From contig CM064664.1 in the NCBI GenBank assembly GCA_032717465.1, positions 2,744,469 to 2,808,468 on the forward strand: a stretch of DNA of 64,000 nucleotides, in the 5' to 3' direction. The stretch is from Coenobita brevimanus. Lineage: Eukaryota; Arthropoda; Malacostraca; Decapoda; Coenobitidae. Position 1 is the first letter of the stretch; every line of letters begins with the position of its first letter. A program made the position numbers and the translations under genes. Below are positions 39,633 through 52,496 of the stretch, one piece after another. The notes under the pieces were generated by a model, which saw only the letters and a program-made list of their open reading frames with translations, had not been told where the DNA came from and did not search any database.

Positions 39633-42600
39633 CTAAGGGGGGTCACCTTGACGTTGTGGCGGGACTTGAAGCGTGGCTGGCAGTGCCACCTTCTCTGGAG
39701 ATGTGCCTGCCTTTATAGAGTTCGGCATCTGTCGGCCTCGTGGACCAAACACCCCCACACCCCTTGCATCACTGGTAGAGGAGGCCTGCTGGTGATGTTG
39801 CTTGTCCCTGCCCGTCTTTCATCTTGGCCGGCTTATTTGCCTCCCCACGTATTTGCCGTTCGTGGAGTCTCGTACTGCTGGAAAACAGGAGTCCTGAGGG
39901 TTGAACGATGCTGCACGATGTGCCCTGCAGCTAGCAATACACGTCTTTTCTCCCTATTCTGGCTAGATGGGCGGCCTGGTTGGGCCCGACCTTGTCAATG
40001 GGCTGGGTACTTGTTGGCTAGGGTCAAGTGTGCACTGGGAGGCCTGGTGGCTCCTATCGTCCGGAAGTCGCCCTTATCTAGGGGCCCAGGTGGTTACCTA
40101 CATATATCCCTCACTACCTCCGGGGTCGCCAGCGGTGTTATCGCTGGTATATGTGTATGACCTCCCGTTGTTAGCCTCCGTGGTGGGTAGAAGGGTGAGT
40201 TAATGAAGTATTTTTTGCTGTATATATGGCTTCCTGTAATAGTAATCCTGTTGACAACCATACATCTGTCCCTGGCTTTTGAGACACTTGATCCCTCACT
40301 GCCAGACTGGAGCCTTACCAGGGCCCTGTGAACTGTAGTCCTTTGTATCAGCGTCCAGCAGGGACTGGGAGGTGTTCAAGTTGGGTTGGTTCTGCCATGG
40401 GGCTAAGCCTAGAAGAAACTGTGCCCGATTAATTTGCAAAATATCTAGTAATTAAATCCTCTGTGGATGGTCAGTGCTAGATACTGACATTTTTTATTTG
40501 TACTGTGCCATTGTTTTCATTGTTTTAGTTTGCGGCAGAGAACCTAAAATCTCTTCCCAAGGAGATGGATGCATCCATGTTGAAATGCCCTCCCCAGAAA
40601 AGAGCTTCTGATTACTGGCTCTGACCTCTGTTTCTGGTGCAGATGTTTCACGTGTTCCTCATGTCACTTTTAACTGGCGTAAGGGTGTTTCTTTTCCTTG
40701 ACCTACTCCGATACTCAGAGGCAGGCTGTTGGAGGAACTGCAGTCTCCAGTTGTGATGACTATTGAACACCTGCAAAAGAAAATACATGGTATTCTGCCT
40801 CCAACTCTGATCTTGTTCCTGACATTTGACAAGTTAGCCTTGCCTGCTTCTGCAAAACTCGCTTGGCTATCACTTCCTTTGAAGCCATATATGCCAAACC
40901 CAAAGCTTTGCTTCCATTGTCAGGGGTATGGACGTGTTAGCCACTTTTGCCATCGTGCACAAGCTGGTTTTCTTGGTGTCTGTGTCTCCTGTGGCAATCC
41001 AAGCCATACTGGTGACTGTTCAGGACATATCGGATGCTATCACCGTGGAGGTCCCCATTATGTATTTTCTCGAACCAGTCCTCGTTACTGTCTGAAGGAG
41101 ATTTTATCCATTCGTACTTCTTTCATCCCAACTTGACCTGGTGGTGGTCCTTGTAGCGTGGCTGGCAGTACCACCTACTGTGGAGGCCTGAGACTGAAGG
41201 AGTATAAGTCCTTGTATTTCTTAAGCCAGGCAAAAATAATTCAAATATCACTAATTATCGTCCAGTTTGTATCAGATCTTGTGTGTGCTAACTCTTTGAG
41301 AAGATAATTAGCGTGAGGCATGTTTGGTATCTACAGAAAAATGGTTTCTTCTCTCCATCACTTAGTGGGTTTCATAGAATGCGATGTTAATCACAAAACC
41401 TCATCAGACTTGAGTTAGCTGGCTTTTTCATCTCAACTACATCTTGTGGCTGTGTTCTTTGATCTGGAAGAAACATACGATACAGCATGGCACCTTGGCA
41501 TTCTGAATCAGATTCACAATTTTGGGATGCATGGCTACCGGCCATTAGTCCTTAATGACTTCTTGTCAAATTAGAAGTTTCAAGTCTGTGTGGGCTCCTC
41601 AAGCCTCCTCCTGATTTCCTTGTGATCAGGAGGAAGGTGTTCTACAGGGCAATGTGCTTAGTGTTCCTTTATTTGGTATTGCCATAAATGGTAAACTAGG
41701 TCTCCTGCCTGAGGGAGTGCTTTTTCCGTTTGTGTGGATGACTTGCCGAAATGGTTTGCTGGATTCGGGATGTATGCAGTTAAAAGGAGAATGCAAGAAG
41801 GACTAGGCAGGGTCGCCAGCTGGGCAGAATGGAGAGGTTTTCGTTTTTCTTCAAGCATGACTGTGGTTATGTATTTCTGTAGAAGAAGGGAGGGTTCACT
41901 CAGACCCTGATTTATTTCTAAGTGGGCTCCACCTACAGTGTGTGGAGGAGAACAAGTTTCTTGGCTTAAAATTTGACTGTCGATTTGATTGGGTTTCGCA
42001 TTTCACACTTCTGAGAGTGTCTTGTTTGCTAGCAATGAAATTGCTGAGGGTACCATCTCATACCTTGTGGTGTGCTGATCGGAAGACGCTCCTACACCTG
42101 TTTCAAGCCTTAGCGAGATCTAAACTTGCCTACAATTGCCAGGTGTACTCCTCTGCTTCAGTACCGTGGCTTAGTATTCTCGATCCTGTGCATCATGCTG
42201 GTTAGCATTTTGCTGGAAGTGCTTTCAAATTCTTCCCAGTTCCTAGCTTGTTGGTCAAGGCTGGCATGGCTCGTCTAATCTACAGCACAAGTCACTAAGC
42301 ATTCAATGATGGAATCAGGTGAGTTGTATGCCAGATTCACGTACTTCTGTGTTTGTGTCAAAACAATCATTTTTTTCAATATTAAGATATGCATCTTCGT
42401 GTTCCACATTCCTTTGGGTACAGGGTTGGGTAGATTATGAGGGATTTAGGTCTGTCTGTGGAGCCTGTCTATTCTGTCCAGGTCCCAAAGAGTGCTACAT
42501 GGTTCCTAGCGGAGGTGCAAGTGTGCAGATACTGAAGGTACCAAGTCTTCTATCTCTCTTTTAGTTCTCAGTCTACTATTTTTGGATCATTCATATATTA

Positions 42601-43640
42601 ACACAAGCACTGTTCTTGTAGATATAGATGGTTCGAAGTCAGACACTGGTGTCAGGTATGGGGTAGTGTGAGGAGAGGAAGTATTCCTTTACAGTAGATC
42701 CCTGTATGTTTACTGAAGAACTGACTGCTGTCGTTGTAGCTCTTCAGCTGATTTTAACACATGAGGAGGCATGTTTTATGATTTTTAGTGATTCTCAAAG
42801 CGCCCTTTTGGTTCAAGTCCTTTAATTCAACTCATCCCCTGGTCCTTGCCGTTCTTCAGTGGCTTATCCTGACATTGAGGCATGGTGAGCTTCTCAAGTG
42901 TTGTTGGGGTTCCACACAAGTTGGTGTGGAGGGCAGTGAGAGGGCAGATACATTAGCGTAAGCCGCTTATTCTCGATTGCCTCCTACTAGTTACCCGCTT
43001 CCTGTTTTTGCTATGATACCATACTTTAAGTCTGCGATTCGTACTTGTTGGCAGAGACAGTGGGATGCTGTTGCCCATAATAAATTAAAGGAAATTTGTC
43101 CGACGGTGGTTGTGCCAAGGGCTCTCTGTTCTGAGCCTTGGAGTTGGAGGTGGCTGTTGCCAAGCTTTGCATTGGGCATTCACAGTTTACTCATGGGTTC
43201 CTGATGTGTGGTTGGACTCCAGCCGAATTGTGATAATTGCCTCGTTCCTCTTACTGTTCGTAACTTGGTGGTCGAGTGTCCGTGTCTGGGGGACATACAT
43301 CAGAGATTCCTCCATAGACATAGGGAGGTGGATGGTGCCTACTGTCTATCCATGATGCTTGGAGGAGCCGACGGCATCTTACTGATGTTTTTAGTTTTCT
43401 TCATGATGCGGGTTTCCTATCACATTTATAGGCAATTGAGATTTACTTAACTATTCTGTTGTTTTTTTAAGTATTTCATTTCTACATGGGGAAATCAATC
43501 ATGTTTTTGCATGCACTTTTTTTTGGCATCTTTCACCTTGTTGTCTGGCGGCATATGATCCTGGCAATTGCATGGTCAGTTTTTTTATTTTTTTATTCCA
43601 TGATCAACTCTCTTGCATTTCTCTTTCTCTTCCCATCTTT
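39632..43640 (+). pseudogene. I-like LINE, longest copy: 5' UTR, gag-like ORF1, RT, RNase H, 3' UTR
   Basis: The 5' UTR starts AGGGGGGTCACCTTGACG and is shared with a second copy beginning at about 43,646. ORF1 has a Cys-rich nucleic-acid-binding region, CFHCQGYGRVSHFC then CVSCGNPSHTGDC and CYHRGGPH (40,905-41,060). RT follows with VAVFFDLEETYDTAWHLGIL (41,450-41,510) and a mutated CVDD box (41,730). RNase H is marked by FTEELTAVVVALQLI and FSDSQSALL (42,705-42,815). A Cys/His tail and a GGCGGCATATGATCCTGGCA 3' signature (near 43,550) complete it. The endonuclease domain is missing between 41,140 and 41,250, where a second 5'-UTR-like block (GCGTGGCTGGCAGTACCACC) appears. Many stops are present. 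Confidence 0.85.
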
Positions 43641-43645
43641 TCCCC

Positions 43646-44055
43646 ACTAGGGGGGGGGGTCACCTTGACTTTTTGGCAGGGCTTGAAGCATGGCAGGCAA
43701 TGCCATGTACTCTGGAGGCCTGCTTGCCTTTGTAGGATTCCGCATCTGTCGGTCTCGTTGACCACGCACCCTCCCTGCATCACTGGTAGAGGAGGTCTGC
43801 AGGTGATGTTGCTCATCCCCAGCCATCATTCATCTTAGCAGGGTTTTGGCTTCCCATGTTTTTGAGGTGCGTGGCATCTTGTGAAGCTGGGATACAGGAA
43901 TCCTGGGGGTTGAGTGATGCTGCACGATGTGCCCTGTAGCTAGCAAATCTGGCTAGCAGGCAATTAGTTGGGCTCAACCAGATCAATCGGTTGACATCTT
44001 TTAGGCTTGGTTCCAGTGGGCACTGGGAGGCCTTGTACCTCCTATCATCCTTCAT
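43646..44055 (+). mobile_element. I-like LINE 5' UTR fragment
   Basis: This is a second copy of the 39.63 kb 5' UTR (GGGGGTCACCTTGACTTTTT, TGGCAGGGCTTGAAGC, CATCACTGGTAGAGGAGG). It begins directly after the 3' end of the previous copy and stops where the satellite sequence starts. The head-to-tail arrangement of two family members is unusual for LINEs. Confidence 0.8.
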
Positions 44056-44061
44056 TTAACC

Positions 44062-44222
44062 TTGTCTTCCCCAGTGGTTAGATAGAATTGAATGAAACTT
44101 TGCATGCTTATAGACATTGACTAGTTCTACAAGTTTCTACTGTACACCTATGTGCTTCATTGACCATGTCAGGGGCCAAAGGACATCAAATGCAACAAAA
44201 GTGAAAATAGCTAAAATCATCC
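44062..44222. repeat. Satellite unit, left part, split by the RTE-like LINE
   Basis: ATGAAACTTTGCATGC, TGTGCTTCAT, GGTCAGGGGCCAAAGG-type and AAAATAGCTAAAATCATCC blocks match the units at 46.6-47.05 kb. The unit breaks off at the 5' end of the LINE. Confidence 0.8.
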
Positions 44223-46461
44223 AAGTAAGATGGAGAAATAGAAGAAGGGAAAGGCGAGAGGAAGGAGTTGTTGCAAGGAGAGTGGAAAGGTTACAAGAGG
44301 ATGAGAAAAAGGCAGAGTATAAGACAGAAGTGGAGGAACGATTGGGCAAATATGAATTGGAGCAGATGGGGGACGTGGAAGGTGTGTGCAGGATATTTAC
44401 GGAAGAAATATGTGCAGCATGTGGTGTGGTCTGTGTGAGGAGGAGAAGACGGAGGGGGGTGCAAGGAACAGCGTAGTGGACTGAAGAGGTGAGACAGGCT
44501 GTGGCACAAAAGAAGAAAGCATACAATGAATGGATGAGAAACAGGGGCGTGGAAGAAGTTGAGAGACGGAAGAGAGAGTTATATGTAGAAAGAAAGAGAG
44601 AGGTGAAAAGATTAGTAAGAGACAGTAAGAAGAGAGTGGATGAGGAATTTGGAAGGAATTTAAGTGTAAAGTGGAGGGACTGTAAGAAAATGTTCTGGAA
44701 AGAGGTGAAGAGAGTAAGACAGGGTGGAAGTGAGGTTAGCAGGGGAGTGAAAGATAAAAATGGTAGATTACTAGTGGAGAAGGGAGAAAAAGTGAGCAGA
44801 TGGAGAGAACATTTTAAGGAATTGTTGAACATACAGGATGGAAGTAATGCGAGTATAAGTGACTGGGGAATGGCTGGGAGAAGGAGGGAGGTGAGAAGAC
44901 AGGAAGATATCAGCAGGATAAAAGTTGTGGAAGCAATGAAGAAAGTTAAATTGAGGAAAGCCCCAGGAATTGATGGAATGTGTGGTGAAATGCTGAAGCA
45001 TGGGGGAGAGATTGTAGTAGAATGGATGTGGAAGATGTGTAGATTGGCCAGGGAGGAAGGTAGAGTCCCGGAGGATTGGAAGTCAGGTATAATTATTCCC
45101 TTGTACAAAGGGAAAGGGAAAAAAGAAGTATGTGGTAATCATAGGGGCATTTGTCTTCTTAGTATAATAGGAAAAGTGTATGGTAGGATACTTATTGACA
45201 GAGTTAGAGAAAGAACAGAGGAATTACTTGGAGAAGAACAGGGAGGCTTTAGGAAGGGAAGAGGTTGTGTAGATCAGATATTCATTCTTAGATCTTTAGT
45301 GGAAAAGTTTCTAGAGAAGGGAAAGAAGTTGTATGCGGCTTTCATGGATTTGGCGAAAGCATATGACAGGGTGGATAGATAAGGATTGTGGAAAGTATTA
45401 AGAATATATGGAGTAGATGGGAAGTTGTTGAATGCTGTGAAGAGTATGTATGAAGGTGCTAAGGCTGCAGTGCATGTGGATGGTGGACTAAGAGAATTTT
45501 TCTCTTTGAAGGTTGGGTTGAAACAGGGATGTGTCATGTCTCCATGGTTGTTCAATCTGTTCATGGATGGGGTAATAAAAGAGGTACAAGGTAGGGTAGT
45601 GGATGTTGGAGTGGCCCTGGTGAGAGAGGATAGTGTTTGGAAACTCCCTGTACTGTTGTTTGCAGATGATACTGTGTTGTTGAGTGAAGACGAAGGGGAG
45701 CTGCAAGGCTTGGTGGATGAGTTTGGGAGAGTGTGTAAGAAACGGAATCTAAAGGTGAATGTAGGGAACAGTAAAGTGATGGTCTTTGAGAGAGGTGAAG
45801 TCAGTGAATGTACAGCGAGGTTGGATGGTTAGGAATTGGAAAATGTGACTACGTTTAAGTACTTGGGTAGTGTGATGAGTAAGGATGGAGGTTTGGAGGG
45901 TGAAGTGCTTGAAAGGGTACAGCAGGGAAGAAAGGTTGCTGGTTCTTTGAAAGCAGTGATAAGAAACAGGGAAGTGAGCATGGAAGTGAAAAAGTTACTA
46001 CATGACAGTATTGTGATACCAACTCTAACGTATGGAAGTGAAGTTTGGACGTTGTTGGAAAGACACAAGTCTAGAGTGAGAGCAGTGGAAATGAGTTATT
46101 TAAGAGAACCCTGTGGAGTCACATGAAGAGACAGGCTGACGAATGAGGATATAAAGGAGCGTTGTGATGTGGATGTGGTTGTGATAGGAAGCGTTATGAG
46201 GAACACACTGAGGTGGTTTGGCCATGTGTAGAGGATGGAGGGTGAAAGACTGACGAAGAGAGTGTATGTGAGTGAGGTGGAGGGGGGAAGAGGGAGGGGG
46301 AGGCCGAGGATGAGATGGAGGGATGGGATGGAGAGGTATATGAGAGAGGGGGGTGTGAGTTGGGAGCAGGGCAGTGAAATGGCGGGGGACAGGGTGACGT
46401 GGAGGCGTTTTATTTGTGGCCACCCCAAACGGGATTGAGGCATCTGGCAATAGATAGATGA
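44223..46461 (+). pseudogene. RTE-like LINE ORF, single frame with nonsense mutations
   Basis: A 5'-truncated non-LTR retrotransposon in one continuous reading frame for 2.2 kb. It has a basic coiled N-terminal part, then LRKAPGIDGMCGEMLKHG (44,955-45,008) and PEDWKSGIIIPLYKGKG. The blocks EEQGGFRKGRGCVDQIF, LYAAFMDLAKAYDRVDR (first Asp, near 45,350), KQGCVMSPWLFNLFMDG and LPVLLFADDTVLLSEDEGEL (catalytic FADD near 45,660) follow. The C-terminal tail is LRWFGHV...GRGRPRMRW. In-frame stops occur at about 44,474, 45,380, 45,830, 46,124 and 46,226, but I see no frameshift. The apurinic endonuclease is absent. The 3' UTR is very short and ends GGCCACCCC...GGGATT...AGATAGATG. The clade name is a motif-based judgment. 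Confidence 0.85.
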
Positions 46462-47075
46462 CTATGCTCACTCAAAATGATAAGGCTTCGAGGATTATTA
46501 AGCCCAGGCCATGATTCTTGGGTGGAATGGCACTGGAGTACCTCCATACAGAAATGACATTTAGTGTTGAAACTCGCATCCAGTCGCTGGCAGCGCCACC
46601 TAGAAGTTGTTCCCATGATGGGCCATTTTGCGAATTTTGCCTTGCCCCACATTGGGTGTATGGAATCAAATGAAACTTTGCATGCTAAAAGCCGTTAATG
46701 TATACTACATGTGTGCTTCATACATGCATGACCTATATCTGCCAGGTCAGGGGCCAAAGGTCATGAAGTGCAGAAAATATGAAAAGCTCTGAAATTTCTA
46801 CCTTACTTGTGTGAAATGCTAAGGCTCTGAAGATTATCAACCCAGGGCCATGATTCTTGGGTGAAATGTTGCACTTAAGTACCTCCATATAGAAATGACT
46901 TTTAGTGTTGAAACACACTTCCGGTCACTGGCAGTGCCACCTTTACTTTGTACCTCAGGTAGGCCATTCCACAAATTTCCACCAGGTTATAGTTCAAAGG
47001 TCATCAAGTGCAAAAAATATGAAAATCACTAAAATCGCAACTATGCTTGCCTGAAATGCTAAGGCTCCCGTGGAC
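46462..47075. repeat. Satellite array, units of about 340 and 240 bp
   Basis: Anchor CCATGATTCTTGGG recurs at 46,509 and 46,848; AAATGCTAAGGCT at about 46,814 and 47,053. Each unit includes ACCTCCATAYAGAAATGAC, TTTAGTGTTGAAAC, GCTGGCAGYGCCACC-type and AAAGGTCAT blocks. The second unit lacks about 100 bp. The array continues the unit interrupted at 44,222 and ends where an I-like LINE begins. Confidence 0.85.
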
Positions 47076-47084
47076 TTCAGGATC

Positions 47085-49343
47085 GGGCACCACAGAGAAG
47101 CATCCTTAGTGATACCGTTTTTGCTGTAGCCATCAACAGTGTAATCAATGTACTTCAAGATGGTGTCAGTGGCTCACTATATGTGTATGACCTTTCAGTT
47201 TCCATCACTGCATCTTGAATGTTCCTGGTTGATAGGAAGTTGCAGCTGGCTCTTAATTAAGTGGGCTGAGTCTCGTGGTATCCGTTTTTTTCTACAAAGA
47301 CAGTGGTTGAGCATTTTTATAGTCTTCTGTGGAGTTCACCCAGACCCTGGCCTGTATCTCTATGGTCGCAGAATCTCCTGCAAGGAAGTCTCGGTTTCTG
47401 GTTCTTGTATTTGATAGACAACTGACTTGGGTTCCTATTATGTTAAGGCAGCATGTATTAAGGCTTTATGTCATAGGAGGGTTTTGGCTCATACTTCCTG
47501 GGGTGCTGACTATCTGATCCTTCCTCCTTTTCTTGCATAGATCCCTTGTTCTTTCAAAGCTTGAATATGGATGTGAAGTCTACTTAACTGCAGCAGCTGC
47601 CCATCTCTGGATGCTAGATTTGATGCATCATGCTGCTGTGCATCTGGCAGTTGGGGCATTTAAGTCATCCGCGATTTCGAGTTTGTTGGTGGATGCTGGT
47701 GCCTTACCTTAGGATTTAAATTGCCAGTTGTTGATGATCAAGTGTTCGTGTCATCTTCACCACCTTCCAGACGCAGTGCCTTGTGCCATGATCTCCCAGG
47801 ATTCCCAGTCTACTTTTTATGACACTTGGCCAAGTTTCCTGAAGCCCTTTGGTTACAGAGTCTGGTCTGTTTTGTCAGCCTTTTCTGTTCCTAGACTAGT
47901 AGTTTGTCGCCATCAGGAACCAAGTGTAGGTTCTTGGCTGCTCCCTCGTGTGACATAGGTCCATTGTTGCTAAAAAAAAGCATACTTCCACCTCAGGTGC
48001 CTTCTACTCATGAGGGCTCTGTCCTGGTGTATACTGATGGATCAAAGACTGATACTGGAGTAGGCTTTGGTGTCGTCTTCTCTTCCATCAGTCAGGGCAG
48101 TATCTTTCCTGGTAAAGCTTCAGTATATACTGAAGAACTGACTGGAGTTTTATATGCTATCCAAATCATTTTTATTCACCCCCAATCTGTTTTGGGGGAT
48201 TTTAGTGACTCCTGCTGTGATCTGTCTGCACTTGAGTCTTGTAACTGATCTCGTCCACTGGTTTGATCAATTATAGAATGGCTTTTTCTCCTTGGCCATC
48301 GTAGCCATTGTGTGGCGATTTGTTGGGTTCCTGCCCATGTGCAAGTGTCCGAGAAAGTGTGGGCTGATGCTGGGTAAGGCAGAATTGGTTCGTCCCCCTG
48401 CTTCTGTGGGATCCCATCCTTTGCATCGACTGCTTGCACTTGATTTTTACTCCTGTGTTGCTGAACGTGGGGCACTCACCATCCACTCACTCGATGTAGT
48501 GCTGCTCTTGGGGGGCTGCCCTTTTTTTCTCTTCCCTTCTTCATTCCTTCCTTCCTCTTATGTCCTTTTTCCTTCTTTCTTTCTTTCTGTGGGTTACTCT
48601 ACACTGAGTGACATGCTAAATGATTTCCTGGACACCAGGCAATCATTTGCTAAACTGGGTGATAACCATATGGCCAAACTATGATGCCTGATGGTTTAGT
48701 AGGCAATTAGGACACTCCAGCTGGATTGAGCCAGTGTAGGTTTATATCCAAGGGTTGGTTTGGGCTTATTGCTTCCATTATATTACTCAGGGATGAGTGA
48801 GGCTGGTTGCTTTCATCTTCTATATCAGGACCAACTTGTCTAGCCCTGGGCTGCTATTCTCCTCATGGGGCAACACTGGATTAGATGATGTAAGTATGTA
48901 TGTATGTATGTATTGTTGAACGGATTTGGTGTTCATGGCAAGTCTGCTGGGATTTGGCAGGCCCTAACAACATGCGTTCTATTTGTGATATGGTTGACTC
49001 TGTAACTTACCGAGGCTTGACTCGTCGGTGGGAGACTGCTTTATGCCGGTTAGGAATGGGCCATACCTGGTTCTCTCATGGATTTTTAACGGAGGGCTAT
49101 TCCCCTTCGTTTTCAGAGGATTATTAGCCCCCCTCCCGTCGGCTGTTTGGCATTTGTTGGTGGGGTGTCCCAGTCTTGGGGATCTTCGCCATCAGGACTT
49201 TTCTGAGTACCAGGCGGGTGATGGCTCGTACTGTCTTTCACTGGGGCTTTGGGAGGTGGCCTGTCTTATGGAAGTGGCAACCCTTAACTTAGGAGTCAAT
49301 TGGACTGCTTCAAAACATTTTGTACCCTTTTTTTTTTCTTTTC

Positions 49344-49345
<2 letters not shown>
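47085..49345 (+). pseudogene. I-like LINE copy interrupted by a SINE
   Basis: The copy starts inside RT (GSGTTEKHP...VAINSVINVLQDGVSGSLYV near 47,100-47,190, with the catalytic box mutated to YVYD). It continues through RNase H: VLVYTDGSKTDTGVGFGVVF at 48,025-48,085 and the ASVYTEELTGVLYAIQIIF block. It is split at 48,457 by the SINE and resumes at 48,923 with the Cys/His tail (WETALCRLGMGHTWFSHGFL near 49,030). Its 3' UTR is interrupted again at 49,346 by the L2-like element, and a worn 3' end appears at 51,450-51,560. It is inactive. Confidence 0.85.
48468..48912 (+). mobile_element. Long-form SINE, 445 bp with 10-bp target duplication
   Basis: The insertion in the I-like LINE is flanked by TTGCTGAACG (48,458-48,467) and TTGTTGAACG (48,913-48,922). 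The LINE reads continuously once it is removed. The order is a 5' module (CACCATCCACTCACTCGATG), a pyrimidine-rich tract, and a hairpin core (ATTTCCTGGACACCAGGCAA). Then come A-box-like TGGTTTAGTAGG (48,689), B-box-like GGTTTATATCC (48,739), AGGGATGAGTGAGGCTGGT and a (GTAT)n tail. Because it has its own target duplication, the 445-bp arrangement moved as one unit. Confidence 0.9.

Positions 49346-49404
<59 letters not shown>
49346..49404. repeat. (GT)n microsatellite
   Basis: About 29 GT units. On the minus strand this is the (AC)n that would follow the 3' end of the L2-like element. Confidence 0.98.
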
Positions 49405-51565
<2,161 letters not shown>

Positions 51566-51782
51566 TAATCAGTCTCTTTTCCTCCCTTGTTTCTCCTTTT
51601 CTTTCTTTTTCTCTTCTTTTTTTCTTTTTTTCTTTTTCAAATTCTTTTATTCCCTTCTCCTTATTCCCTTGTATTCTTTTTATCCTCTTCTCTTCTCCAC
51701 TCCATTATCATCTCTCTCTTTACTCCTCCCTTCTCATTTTTCTCTTTGTTCTCTTCTTATCTATCTTCTTTTCTCTTCTCTG

Positions 51783-51815
<33 letters not shown>

Positions 51816-51898
51816 TTTCTTCTCATTCTCTCTCTCCTCTCTATATCTCTCTGTCCTCTCTTATCCCTTTCTTCTCTCTTGTTTTTATTCTCCTTCCA

Positions 51899-51900
<2 letters not shown>
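51566..51900. repeat. Pyrimidine-rich low-complexity tract
   Basis: Long T/C-rich sequence including (CT)n at about 51,780-51,811. Open frames here are compositional. Confidence 0.9.

Positions 51901-51901
<1 letters not shown>

Positions 51902-51950
<49 letters not shown>
51902..51950. repeat. (GT)n microsatellite
   Basis: About 24 GT units. Confidence 0.98.
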
Positions 51951-51953
<3 letters not shown>

Positions 51954-52119
51954 ATAGTCTTTTCATATATTTTTCTATAATAATATTAGAAAGTGTAGTA
52001 AGGGTGGGAGTCGTTTGTGTTCTAATGCAAGGAATTCCAACGAGCTCAATATGAAGAGAACCATGAGCGGGAAACTGTGTCTTGCCCACACGAGACACCA
52101 GCCTAACCACCATGTGATC

Positions 52120-52496
52120 CCATCCTCCTCTCCGTCGGCTGCCTGCACATGATTTTCTCCATTTATTTGTAGGCAAATTCGGTGTTGTTGGCACGAACAC
52201 TGGGATATAGTAGGGGATTGAAAGATACGTGCTGTTTGGGGCAAAGTGGGCTCCTTCAGTCACCAAGGCTTGTCTGGCCTGTGGGAAAAGATTTTATGCT
52301 GGCTCCGAAGTGGCCACACCCTGGTCTCTAATGAATTTTTAGTGGAAGACGTTCCCTGTCCTTTACGTGAAGATTGCTTGGTCCCCCTGACTGTTCGGTA
52401 TTAGCTGTTGGAGTGCACCAGTCTTGGAGATTTATGCCGTTGGTACCTCTCTAAGCACCAGGTGGGAGATGGCTCGGACCGTCTTTCGTCTGTGCC
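52120..52496 (+). pseudogene. I-like LINE RNase H tail, left part, split by CR1
   Basis: CCTGCACATGATTTTCTCC, GGCAAATTCGGTGTTGTTGG and GATGGCTCGGACCGTCTTTC match the 7.3-7.65 kb copy. The match stops at the T-run of the CR1 3' end. The remainder resumes near 54,456. Confidence 0.8.

Noticed and set aside
44137..45108. 323-codon minus-strand frame
   Set aside because: It is antisense to the RTE-like LINE and is Leu/Ser/Phe-rich, with no motif. The RT motifs are all on the plus strand.
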